Of a DNA stretch of 64,000 nucleotides, positions 8,761 through 15,704 are shown piece by piece (position 1 is the stretch's first letter; each line of letters starts with the position of its first letter). The position numbers and the translations under genes are program-made. The notes below the pieces were generated by a model. The model made no database searches, had not been told where the DNA came from, and was given only the letters and a program-made list of their open reading frames with translations. The stretch covers positions 1-64,000 of the forward strand of contig CAVUPF010000011.1 in NCBI GenBank assembly GCA_963743285.1. Reading direction: 5' to 3'. This stretch comes from CAVUPF01 sp963743285. Its GTDB lineage: Bacteria; Actinomycetota; Thermoleophilia; Solirubrobacterales; 70-9.

Positions 8761-10036
8761 AGCGCAGACTAATCTCCTCGGCGGCGCGCGCCGCAGCGGC
8801 GCTGGCGAGCGGGCGCCCGTCGATGGTCTCGACCAGCGCGTAGCCGCGTTCTAGGGTCCGCTCGGGCTCGTGGGCGCGCAGGGCGACCGCGGCTCGCCGC
8901 AGACCGTCGCGCCGGCTGTCCATCTCCGGCCCGGCGGCGCGGCGACGTGCTCGCTCTAGCACGACGCGGGCAAGGCGGCGCTGGTAGGAGAGGCGCTCGG
9001 CGAGGCCGCGCTCGGAGGCGGCACGGATCTCGCGCGTCTTCTGGTTCAGGGCAAGTCGCTCGCGGCGGAGCGCCCGGCCCGGACCGCGCGCCAGGGCGAC
9101 CAGGTGGGGAGTGCGCGCCTCGACGGCGGCGCCGGCCGTCCGGCGCAGCGCGGCGAGGGCGCGGTCGAGCTCCCCCCGCGCCGCGACGCAGTCGAGCGGG
9201 ACCGCCGCCTCGGCGGCGTGGGTCGGGGTCGAGCAGGCGACCGCCGCGACGTCGTCGATCAGGGTCGCGTCGCACTCGTGGCCGATCGCACTCACCACGG
9301 GCACCCGCAGCAACGCCACCGTGCGGCACAGGGTCTCGTCGCAAAAGGCCCAGAGGTCGGCGAGGCTGCCGCCACCTCTGGTGACGACGATCGCCTCGAC
9401 CTCGGGGCGCGCCGCCAGATCCTGGATCGCCGCGGCGATCGCCGGTGCGGCGTGACGGTCCTGCACCGGCGCGAAGGCCCATACCACGGTCCCGGCCCAG
9501 CCGCGCCGGTGAAGCCCGGCGAGCAGATCGCGGCGGGCGGCGCCCGACTCCGCCGTCACCACGCCGATCGCCCTCGGCAGCAGCGGCCGCGCGAGCTGCT
9601 TTTGAAGCTCGAACAGGCCCTCGGAGCAAAGCTTCTTGCGCAGCGCCTCGAGGCGAGCCAGCAGGTCTCCCTCGCCGGCAAGGCGCAGGTGGGTGGCGCG
9701 GAAGGCAAAGCTAGGCGACGCCTGGCCGGCGCCCGGGTAGTAGTCGGGCCCGCCGGCGATCACCACCTCGGCGCCATCGCGCAGCGCCGCCGCCGGCAGC
9801 CCGGCCTCCTCCAGGTCGTTGAGCCAGATCGCGCAGGGCACCGCGCCCTCGGCGTCGCGCAGCTCGAAGTAGGCCTGGACCCTGCTGCGGCCGACGCCGG
9901 TGATCTCACCGATCAGCAGCACCCGCGCCCGCTTGCGCATCTCCTCCTGGAGCTTGCGCGCGTAGCGGCCGACCGGAAAGGGGCCCGGCAGGTCGGGGTC
10001 CGGCGTCCCGGCCGGCGCAATCGCCTCCTGCTCCAC
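8711..10036 (-). CDS. xseA: Exodeoxyribonuclease VII large subunit
   Basis: 441 aa. The N-terminal OB fold runs from about residue 20 to 115 (GEITGVGRSRVQAYFELRD). The catalytic domain follows: GVVTAESGAARRD near 158, VVTRGGGSLADLWAFCDE near 218 and SAIGHECDATLIDDVA near 250, which are the conserved blocks of XseA. The C-terminus is a long Arg-rich helical region, as in the family. With XseB it trims single-stranded DNA in mismatch and damage repair. Transcription probably starts upstream with the HxlR regulator gene, 7 bp away. Confidence 0.95.
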   Translation of the reverse strand: MEQEAIAPAGTPDPDLPGPFPVGRYARKLQEEMRKRARVLLIGEITGVGRSRVQAYFELRDAEGAVPCAIWLNDLEEAGLPAAALRDGAEVVIAGGPDYYPGAGQASPSFAFRATHLRLAGEGDLLARLEALRKKLCSEGLFELQKQLARPLLPRAIGVVTAESGAARRDLLAGLHRRGWAGTVVWAFAPVQDRHAAPAIAAAIQDLAARPEVEAIVVTRGGGSLADLWAFCDETLCRTVALLRVPVVSAIGHECDATLIDDVAAVACSTPTHAAEAAVPLDCVAARGELDRALAALRRTAGAAVEARTPHLVALARGPGRALRRERLALNQKTREIRAASERGLAERLSYQRRLARVVLERARRRAAGPEMDSRRDGLRRAAVALRAHEPERTLERGYALVETIDGRPLASAAAARAAEEISLRFADGRVRARPEQAGGG

Positions 10037-10043
10037 GCGGCGA

Positions 10044-10388
10044 TTACCCGGCGCGCTTCCAGCGGCGCGCCCAGAGGCGCAGCTCGCGAATCGCGGGGCC
10101 CAGCTCGGCGCCCTTGCCGGTGAGCGAGTAGGTGACGCGGACCGGCGTCCCGGGCTCGACCTCCCGCTCGACGAGGCCCTCGTCCTCGAGCTCGCGCAGC
10201 CTCTGGGAGAGCAGCCGGTCCGAGAGGCCCGGCACTGCCTTGGCCAACTCGCCGAAGCGCATCGGCTGCTCGGTCAGCGTGCCGACGATCGCCCCGGTCC
10301 AGCGCTTGCCGATCAACTCGATCGCGGCGTGGAAGTGCGGGCACACCCCCGGGACTGCATGGTCTTCGGTCGTGGCAGTGGCACCCAC
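10044..10388 (-). CDS. HxlR-family winged-helix transcriptional regulator
   Basis: 114 aa, full length for the family. The signature begins at CPHFHAAIELIGKRWTGAIVGTL, continues with MRFGELAKAVPGLSDRLLSQRLRELEDEGLV (recognition helix) and ends in the basic wing. One Cys precedes the first helix, the position used for redox or electrophile sensing in some HxlR/YodB proteins. A perfect inverted repeat lies 12 bp upstream, consistent with autoregulation. It is followed immediately by xseA, so it may control exonuclease VII expression, but that link is inferred only from spacing. Start is GTG at 10388. Confidence 0.9.
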   Translation of the reverse strand: MGATATTEDHAVPGVCPHFHAAIELIGKRWTGAIVGTLTEQPMRFGELAKAVPGLSDRLLSQRLRELEDEGLVEREVEPGTPVRVTYSLTGKGAELGPAIRELRLWARRWKRAG

Positions 10389-10399
10389 TTCAAATCGAG

Positions 10400-10414
10400 C
10401 TTACTGAACGTAAG
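10400..10414. promoter_or_regulatory. Inverted repeat, probable HxlR operator
   Basis: CTTAC-TGAAC-GTAAG is a perfect 5-5-5 inverted repeat 12 bp upstream of the HxlR start codon. Known HxlR/YodB-type operators often have GTAAG/CTTAC-like arms, so autoregulation is likely. Function is inferred from position and symmetry. Confidence 0.55.
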
Positions 10415-10530
10415 TGATGGGGCCGGGCGGAACCGTCCCCTCAACTGGCCACCGGCGCGGTGGCGTCTCTCAACGACCCACTCGGGCGAGAGCCAGGCGC
10501 CGCAGGAACGGTGTCCGCGCGGCCCTTCCC

Positions 10531-11673
10531 TCACCTGGTGCAAGGGCCGGTGCTCACCGCGGGAGCCGTTTCCCGCAGGGCTGCGCGGACCAGACTGTCG
10601 GGAACCGCGAAGCCGCCCGGAGTGCCGGAGGTGGTCGCCGCGAAGACCGTGCCGAGGACGCGACCCTGAGAGTCGACGATCGGGCCGCCGGAGTTGCCGC
10701 TGCGGACGGAACCGCGCAGGGAGCTGATCGTGCGGTGGATTGGGCCGTCGCCGTAGGAGTCCTCGCTGATCACTTCGCGCGTTTCGCCAAAGCGCGCGGG
10801 CGCGACCGTGTAGGGCCCGTTTTCGGGGTAGCCGAGGACGGCGCCGGCGGTTCCCGACCGCGGATCGGAGCTGAGCCGAAGGACGGGAAGCGCGGTGCCG
10901 ATTTGCAGCAGGGCGAGGTCGTTGTGCGGGTCATAGTGAACGGGAGTCGCGCTGAGCGAGGCGCCGGTCTGGGTGATCACCGTGGTGTCGTCCTCGCCGG
11001 CTACGACGTGGGCGTTGGTGAGGATCAGGTTCGGCTTCACCGCCCACCCCGAGCCCTCGATCCCGAGCCCGCAGGCAGTGCCGAGCACGCGAACCACCGA
11101 GCGGCCCGCCCCCAGGACGCCGCGGTCGGAGGCGATCGCCGGGTCGGGCGGCCCCAGCGCCGTCACCGGGCCGGAGACAGAGGGGGCCGGATCAACCCGG
11201 TTGAGCACGTTCAGCACCGGCCCCGAGGGCGGCAGCACCTGGTTGAGGCTTTGCAGGATCAGGGAGCGCTGGACGTCGGCTCGAAGCCGAGCCGTCCCCG
11301 GCGCATGTAGGACGACCGCGCCGAACACCCAGACGAGGCCGAGCGCGACCGCGGCGACCAGCGCAGCGCCCCCCGCTCCGTCGGCGCGGTGCAGCGCCTT
11401 CCTGCGGATCACCCTCGCCCGCAGCCCCAGGGCGAGGCTCTCAAGGGTGACCGCGACGACCGCCCCGACCAGCAGCGCCCCCAGCGCGGCGAACAGCGGT
11501 GCGTACGGCGAAGCTGACCCCTGCTGCAACACCAAAGGGCCGATCCGACTCCCGAGGAACGCCCCCGCGGCGAACCCCACCAGGGTCAGCGCCCCGACGA
11601 TCAAACCCTGCCGATACCCCCACAGGCCCAGGGCCGCGGTGAAGGCGACGATCCCCCAATCCAACACAGTCAC
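10531..11673 (-). CDS. MarP-like membrane serine protease (CvpA domain + trypsin-like domain)
   Basis: 380 aa. Four hydrophobic helices fill residues 1-140 (CvpA/colicin-V-production fold, beginning VLDWGIVAFTAALGLWGYRQG). A periplasmic trypsin-like domain follows from about 175. The triad is visible: His in TNAHVVAG, Asp in DPHNDLALL and Ser in SGNSGGPIVD. The same architecture is known from mycobacterial MarP (Rv3671c), which maintains acid and oxidative stress resistance by cleaving envelope substrates. Length and order agree with MarP. Two Cys (GTACGLG and CTR at the C-terminus) might pair. Divergent from the penicillin-binding protein gene with only 48 bp between starts, so shared envelope-stress control is possible. 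Confidence 0.9.
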   Translation of the reverse strand: MTVLDWGIVAFTAALGLWGYRQGLIVGALTLVGFAAGAFLGSRIGPLVLQQGSASPYAPLFAALGALLVGAVVAVTLESLALGLRARVIRRKALHRADGAGGAALVAAVALGLVWVFGAVVLHAPGTARLRADVQRSLILQSLNQVLPPSGPVLNVLNRVDPAPSVSGPVTALGPPDPAIASDRGVLGAGRSVVRVLGTACGLGIEGSGWAVKPNLILTNAHVVAGEDDTTVITQTGASLSATPVHYDPHNDLALLQIGTALPVLRLSSDPRSGTAGAVLGYPENGPYTVAPARFGETREVISEDSYGDGPIHRTISSLRGSVRSGNSGGPIVDSQGRVLGTVFAATTSGTPGGFAVPDSLVRAALRETAPAVSTGPCTR

Positions 11674-11721
11674 AACCCAAATAGAAGCACGCGGGCTGTC
11701 CCTCTATTACCTTTCACCAAA

Positions 11722-13458
11722 ATGAAACGCCTCTCCCCCGAGGTGGAACGGCGTCGTCGCTTCCTCACTCGCGCGCTCCCCCTCACGATTCTCGCCGTCG
11801 CCGCAGGCATCCTCGGTGCCGCGGCGGGGACTCCGGGGGGGTCTCCGGTGAAGGGTGCCGCCAAGCGGTTCGCCGAAGCCTGGGCGCGACACGAATTCGC
11901 GGCGATGTACGCGCAGTTGAACCCCGCCTCGAAGCGGGCGATCGGGGTCGCCGACTTCGCCAAGGCATATCGCGAAGCCGAAGGGGTGGCGACGCTGCGC
12001 TCGCTGGACCCGCAATCACCTCGGGAAGCAACAGAAGCCGCCGGCGTGACGACCGTGCCGGTGCCGGTGATCACCGACACGGTCGCCTTTGGCCCCCTCG
12101 ACGCGGACGTCGACCTGCCCTTCGCCGAAGGCGGGATCGCCTGGAGCCGGAGCCTCCTCTTCCCTGGACTGCGCCGTGGCGAGCACCTGGAGAACCGGGT
12201 CGAACTGGCGCCGCGGGCGCCGATCCTCGCCGCCGACGGCACCCCTCTGGCCGAGGGTCCGGCCAACGCGCGTTCGCACCCGATCGGCAGCGCCGCGATC
12301 GACGTCACCGGCGAAGTCGGCACGGCGGAAGCTGCCGCCCTTCCGGGCCTTGAGCGTCAGGGCTTCGCTGCCTACACACCGGTCGGGGTCGACGGCCTCG
12401 AGCAGGCGTTCAACGCACGCCTTGCCGGAAAGCCAGGTGGCTCGCTGCTTGCCATCGCCGGGCGACGCGGCACTCCCCGGGTCATCGCCCAGGCGCCGCC
12501 AAAGGCCGGCGCCCCTGTGAAGACGACGATCGACCCCCATCTCCAGACTACCGCCGTCTCGGCGCTGGAAGGCCGCGTCGGCGGCATCGCCGTCCTTAAT
12601 GCCCGCAGCGGAGACGTCCTCGCCCTGGCCGGGCAGGCCTTCTCCGCGCCCCAGCCGCCCGGCTCGACCTTCAAGATCATCACCACCACCGCGGCGCTGG
12701 AAAAGGGGGTCGTCTCGCTGCACGATGAATTCCCGGTCGTCGACGGAGTCAACGTCGGTGGGCGATTCATCAACAACGCCAACGGCGAGAACTGTGGCGG
12801 GACTTTCCGGCAGGCGTTCGCCGAGTCCTGCAATGCCGACTTCGTCCCGCTCGGGCCGAAGATCGGCAACCAGACGTTGGTCAGCACGGCGGAACGGTTC
12901 GGCTTCAACTCGGCTCCGACTCTCTACGCGCCGCGAATTGTGCGCGAAGTCGCCCCGCCGAAATCCAGTATCCCGAAGCAGATTGGCGACGAACTTGACC
13001 TAGGAGTGAGCGCGATCGGGCAGGGAGAAGTTCTGGCGACACCGCTGGAGATGGCGAGTGTCGCGCAGACGATCGCCAACGGCGGCGTCCGCGAGCCGAC
13101 CTCGATCGTCACCGAAAAGAAGCTGCGGCCCGACGCCAAGTCAGTCCGGGTGATGTCGAAGAAGATCGCCGCCCAGCTGACCGACCTGATGATCGGGGTG
13201 GTGAGGGAAGGCACCGGGACCGCCGCCGCCATCCCCCAGGGCCAGGTGGCAGGCAAGACCGGGACCGCCGAGCTTGGCCCGAAGCCCGGTCAGCAGAACT
13301 CTTCCGACCCTGTCCAATACACGGACGCCTGGTTCTCCGCCTTTGCCCCGGTCGGAAAGCCGAAGCTGGCGATTGGCGTGCTCTTCATCGACGCCGAAGC
13401 TGCGGGGGGCGAAGTCGCCGCCCCGGTGGCGGCGAAGGTGCTTTCCGCCGGCCTCTAG
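11722..13458 (+). CDS. Penicillin-binding protein, class B-like transpeptidase
   Basis: 578 aa. A short basic N-terminus is followed by one membrane anchor (residues 15-38), an NTF2-like MecA_N-type domain (about 45-125), a pedestal domain and a transpeptidase domain. Active-site motifs are S-T-F-K in PPGSTFKII near residue 315, S-C-N in AESCNADF near 370 and KTGTAELG near 512. It cross-links peptidoglycan at the outer face of the membrane. Domain order resembles actinobacterial PbpA-type and PBP2a-like proteins. No clear ribosome-binding site precedes the ATG, so a leaderless mRNA is possible. Its stop codon lies within a hairpin shared with the converging lipoprotein gene. Confidence 0.92.
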   Translation: MKRLSPEVERRRRFLTRALPLTILAVAAGILGAAAGTPGGSPVKGAAKRFAEAWARHEFAAMYAQLNPASKRAIGVADFAKAYREAEGVATLRSLDPQSPREATEAAGVTTVPVPVITDTVAFGPLDADVDLPFAEGGIAWSRSLLFPGLRRGEHLENRVELAPRAPILAADGTPLAEGPANARSHPIGSAAIDVTGEVGTAEAAALPGLERQGFAAYTPVGVDGLEQAFNARLAGKPGGSLLAIAGRRGTPRVIAQAPPKAGAPVKTTIDPHLQTTAVSALEGRVGGIAVLNARSGDVLALAGQAFSAPQPPGSTFKIITTTAALEKGVVSLHDEFPVVDGVNVGGRFINNANGENCGGTFRQAFAESCNADFVPLGPKIGNQTLVSTAERFGFNSAPTLYAPRIVREVAPPKSSIPKQIGDELDLGVSAIGQGEVLATPLEMASVAQTIANGGVREPTSIVTEKKLRPDAKSVRVMSKKIAAQLTDLMIGVVREGTGTAAAIPQGQVAGKTGTAELGPKPGQQNSSDPVQYTDAWFSAFAPVGKPKLAIGVLFIDAEAAGGEVAAPVAAKVLSAGL

Positions 13459-13478
13459 CCGGGTGCCTCTCCTAGAGG
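13452..13478. terminator. Inverted repeat spanning two convergent stop codons
   Basis: CCTCTAG and CTAGAGG form a perfect 7-bp stem with a 13-nt loop. The stop codon of the penicillin-binding protein is in the left arm and that of the minus-strand lipoprotein gene is in the right arm. It could act as a bidirectional terminator, although no T-run follows. Confidence 0.4.
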
Positions 13479-14020
13479 TCGAGCGTGACCTTGGCGGGGC
13501 CTTCGGGTCCCGGGATCAAGAGCGTCAGTGGCCGGTTGGCGGAGACAGAGGCGGGAAGCTTGAAGAGGGCGAGAGCGCCCCCGATCGGCCCCTGCTGGGC
13601 CGGCGAGTCGAGCACCGGCTCCTGTTCTTCGGCTTCCACTTCGCCGCCGAGCGGCAGCGCGTAGATGCTCTTGGTCGGGATCGCGCGGAAGACCTGGCCG
13701 ACGGCGTCGGTGATCTTCAGCGACTTCGGCAACCTGTGTGGCAGCTTGTCTTCGTTTTCGACCAAGAAGAAGACGCCGAAGTAGTTGGAGCCCGGCGGGG
13801 CCGGGGGCTGGCCGACCAGAAAGGCGGCGTCCTCGTTGTCGCTCGGGTTCAGATAGCGGGAGAGGACGACCGTGTACTGGAGATGGCCGAGCTTCACCGT
13901 CTGCCCCGCCTCCACGTCCTTGGAGTTGCTCGAGTAGCCGCAGCCGGTGATGGCGAGCGCGACCGCAGCGAGCAGGATCGCGGCGTGCAGTGGCAGGGGT
14001 AATCTGCGGTGGGCAGGCAT
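13472..14020 (-). CDS. Putative lipoprotein, DUF4352-like
   Basis: 182 aa from ATG at 14020; the longer upstream extension is Arg-rich and less likely. A signal peptide (PLHAAILLAAVALAITGCG) ends in an ITGC lipobox, so Cys near residue 26 should be lipidated. The remaining domain has the beta-rich pattern of DUF4352/immunoglobulin-like antigen folds: LQYTVVLSRYLNPSD, NYFGVFFLVENEDKLPHRLP, LKITDAVGQVF. Role unknown; surface attached. The SRPBCC gene lies 17 bp upstream on the same strand, so they may be cotranscribed. Confidence 0.75.
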   Translation of the reverse strand: MPAHRRLPLPLHAAILLAAVALAITGCGYSSNSKDVEAGQTVKLGHLQYTVVLSRYLNPSDNEDAAFLVGQPPAPPGSNYFGVFFLVENEDKLPHRLPKSLKITDAVGQVFRAIPTKSIYALPLGGEVEAEEQEPVLDSPAQQGPIGGALALFKLPASVSANRPLTLLIPGPEGPAKVTLDL

Positions 14021-14037
14021 GAGCGGGCGAGAGTCTA

Positions 14038-14556
14038 TTAAGGGATGCCGGTCGCGTAACGGTTGCCCCCGGCGACGGTGATCCGGCCGTCGGCGGCCCC
14101 TCCAGCCTCGAGCACTGCGCGCAGCCGCCGCAGCGCCTGGCGCCATCCGCGCTCGGAGAAGATCGAGGTGGCAGCGAGCGCCTCCCTGGCCCGGTCGAGC
14201 GGGTGTGAGGGCTCGGTCCAGTGGGAGACGCGGACCGTGGTCAACGAGCCCGGCCCTTCGGTCAGCTCCCAGAGAGTCGTGCAGGGAACGCGATTGTCGC
14301 GCCCTCCACGACCGTTCTCGACGATCCGGTGGGGCTCATCGGCATCGATGATCGTCGTCTCCGCCCAGGCCGAGTTGAGCGGGGCATGGACTCGGAAGCG
14401 CGCCCCGGCGCCGACCCCGGTGGGCTCGATCCGGGTCAGGTGGAAGTCGGAGAGAAAGTGATCGGTGAAGGAGGGGCGGCGAGAGAGGTCGCCGATCAAC
14501 TCAAAGGCCGCCTCGCGCGGCACGTCGATCTCGACCTCGGAGCTGACTGGACCCAT
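14038..14556 (-). CDS. SRPBCC-family (START-like) protein
   Basis: 172 aa with the polyketide-cyclase/START-like pattern: an N-terminal strand VEIDVPREAAFELIGDLSRRPSF, central GVGAGARFRV and WAETTIIDADEPHRIVENG, and a C-terminal helix GWRQALRRLRAVLEAGG. These proteins bind hydrophobic small molecules in a central cavity. The ligand cannot be predicted. It starts 34-43 bp from the divergent FHA gene and precedes the lipoprotein gene. Confidence 0.75.
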   Translation of the reverse strand: MGPVSSEVEIDVPREAAFELIGDLSRRPSFTDHFLSDFHLTRIEPTGVGAGARFRVHAPLNSAWAETTIIDADEPHRIVENGRGGRDNRVPCTTLWELTEGPGSLTTVRVSHWTEPSHPLDRAREALAATSIFSERGWRQALRRLRAVLEAGGAADGRITVAGGNRYATGIP

Positions 14557-14589
14557 CGGCCGATGCGATTCTAGAGATCGTCTCCCCGG

Positions 14590-15213
14590 TTGGCTCGAAT
14601 GGCGCTACGATCAGGTGGGAGACATCGGGAAGGAGCTTTTATCTTCGCCAGTCTCAGCACCAGTTCAACCAGTGCCAGCCTTAAGACCGGAGTCGCCCCT
14701 GGCTCGGGTACCTTTTACTGCCTCAACTGCGGCTCCCAGCTCTCGCTGCGGGAGACCGACCGCCTCCCCGCCTGTCCCCGCTGCCGCGGCTCCAGCTTCC
14801 GCCGCGACTCGATCTTCGAGCCGATGCAGGATCACGGGCAGCAGACTGCGGAGTTCTTCGCCGACGCGACGAGCGCGCCGCCGGACTGGCTGGAGGGGGC
14901 ACGGGGTCGGCTCCAGGGCCCCGGCCACTACCTCGTCTGCCGTGATGACGGGGGAAAGATCCGCAGCTTCGCGGTCGAAGAGGGCTGGACGCGGATCGGC
15001 CGCAGCGTCACCGCGGACATCCGGCTCGATGACCCGAGCGTCTCACGCCGCCACGCCCTGATCGTCTGCGAGCCGGGCCGCAAGGCCCGGGTGATGGACG
15101 ACCGCAGCCTCAACGGCATCTTCCTCAACGGCGAGATCGTCGAGTGGAGCCGGCTCGCCGACGGGGACGAGCTGACTATCGGCCGCTACCGCCTCTACGC
15201 GCTCGAGCGCTGA
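14590..15213 (+). CDS. Zinc-ribbon + FHA domain protein
   Basis: Up to 207 aa. The N-terminus is Ser/Thr-rich (SLSTSSTSASL). A rubredoxin-like zinc ribbon follows (YCLNCGS ... ACPRCRGS), then an FHA domain near residues 125-205: RIGRSVTADIRLDDPSVSRRH, which carries the conserved GR, S and H phosphothreonine-binding residues, and NGIFLNGE. FHA domains bind phosphothreonine and commonly serve Ser/Thr kinase signalling in actinobacteria; the Thr-rich N-terminus may be a kinase target as in GarA/FhaA-type proteins (inference). The start is unsure: TTG 14590 and ATG 14599 lack a ribosome-binding site, while a strong GGAAGGAG at 14628-14635 precedes no ordinary start codon. Confidence 0.85.
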   Translation: MARMALRSGGRHREGAFIFASLSTSSTSASLKTGVAPGSGTFYCLNCGSQLSLRETDRLPACPRCRGSSFRRDSIFEPMQDHGQQTAEFFADATSAPPDWLEGARGRLQGPGHYLVCRDDGGKIRSFAVEEGWTRIGRSVTADIRLDDPSVSRRHALIVCEPGRKARVMDDRSLNGIFLNGEIVEWSRLADGDELTIGRYRLYALER

Positions 15214-15255
15214 GCCGGGCGGTTCCGGCCACCCCCGGCCCTAGGATTGCTGAGG

Positions 15256-15663
15256 ATGAGCGCTGCGCCCGATCCTTCCTATCGCCCCGGCGTCCCGGAG
15301 ATCTCCGCCGCCGCCGAGCGGGCGCGCGAACGGCTGCACGAGGAGATCGAGCGGGTCCGGGTCGGGGTCGAGGAGATGCTGGCCGAGCCTGGCGGCGAGG
15401 AGGACGCCGAGCTGCGCAAGGAGCTGGATGCGCTGCGAGAGGAGACCCGCCGCTACGTCAGGAAGCGGATCCGCAAGAGCGAGAGGCGAATCGAGAAGTC
15501 GGTGCGCAAGATCGACGAGCGCACCCGCGAGCTGGAGCAACGCCTGGACGCATTTGAGCAAGACCGCAGGTACGCGGAGTGGCGGATCCACACCAACACA
15601 GAGGCGATGCTCGACGGCCTTCTCGGTCAGGTCCGCGCGATCGCCGACCGTTTGACTGGATAG
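15256..15663 (+). CDS. Coiled-coil hypothetical protein
   Basis: 135 aa from ATG at 15256. Nearly the whole protein after residue 15 is charged heptad-like helix rich in Glu, Arg and Lys (for example ERARERLHEEIERVRVGVEEM and RKIDERTRELEQRLDAFEQ). No membrane segment or catalytic motif is seen. It follows the FHA gene by 42 bp on the same strand and may be cotranscribed. It could be a scaffold or cell-division/nucleoid-associated coiled coil; this is a guess from composition only. Confidence 0.65.
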   Translation: MSAAPDPSYRPGVPEISAAAERARERLHEEIERVRVGVEEMLAEPGGEEDAELRKELDALREETRRYVRKRIRKSERRIEKSVRKIDERTRELEQRLDAFEQDRRYAEWRIHTNTEAMLDGLLGQVRAIADRLTG

Positions 15664-15704
15664 GTGGGAAAGGGCGCCTGCCGAGGCCCTCTCCACCTTC
15701 CCCG

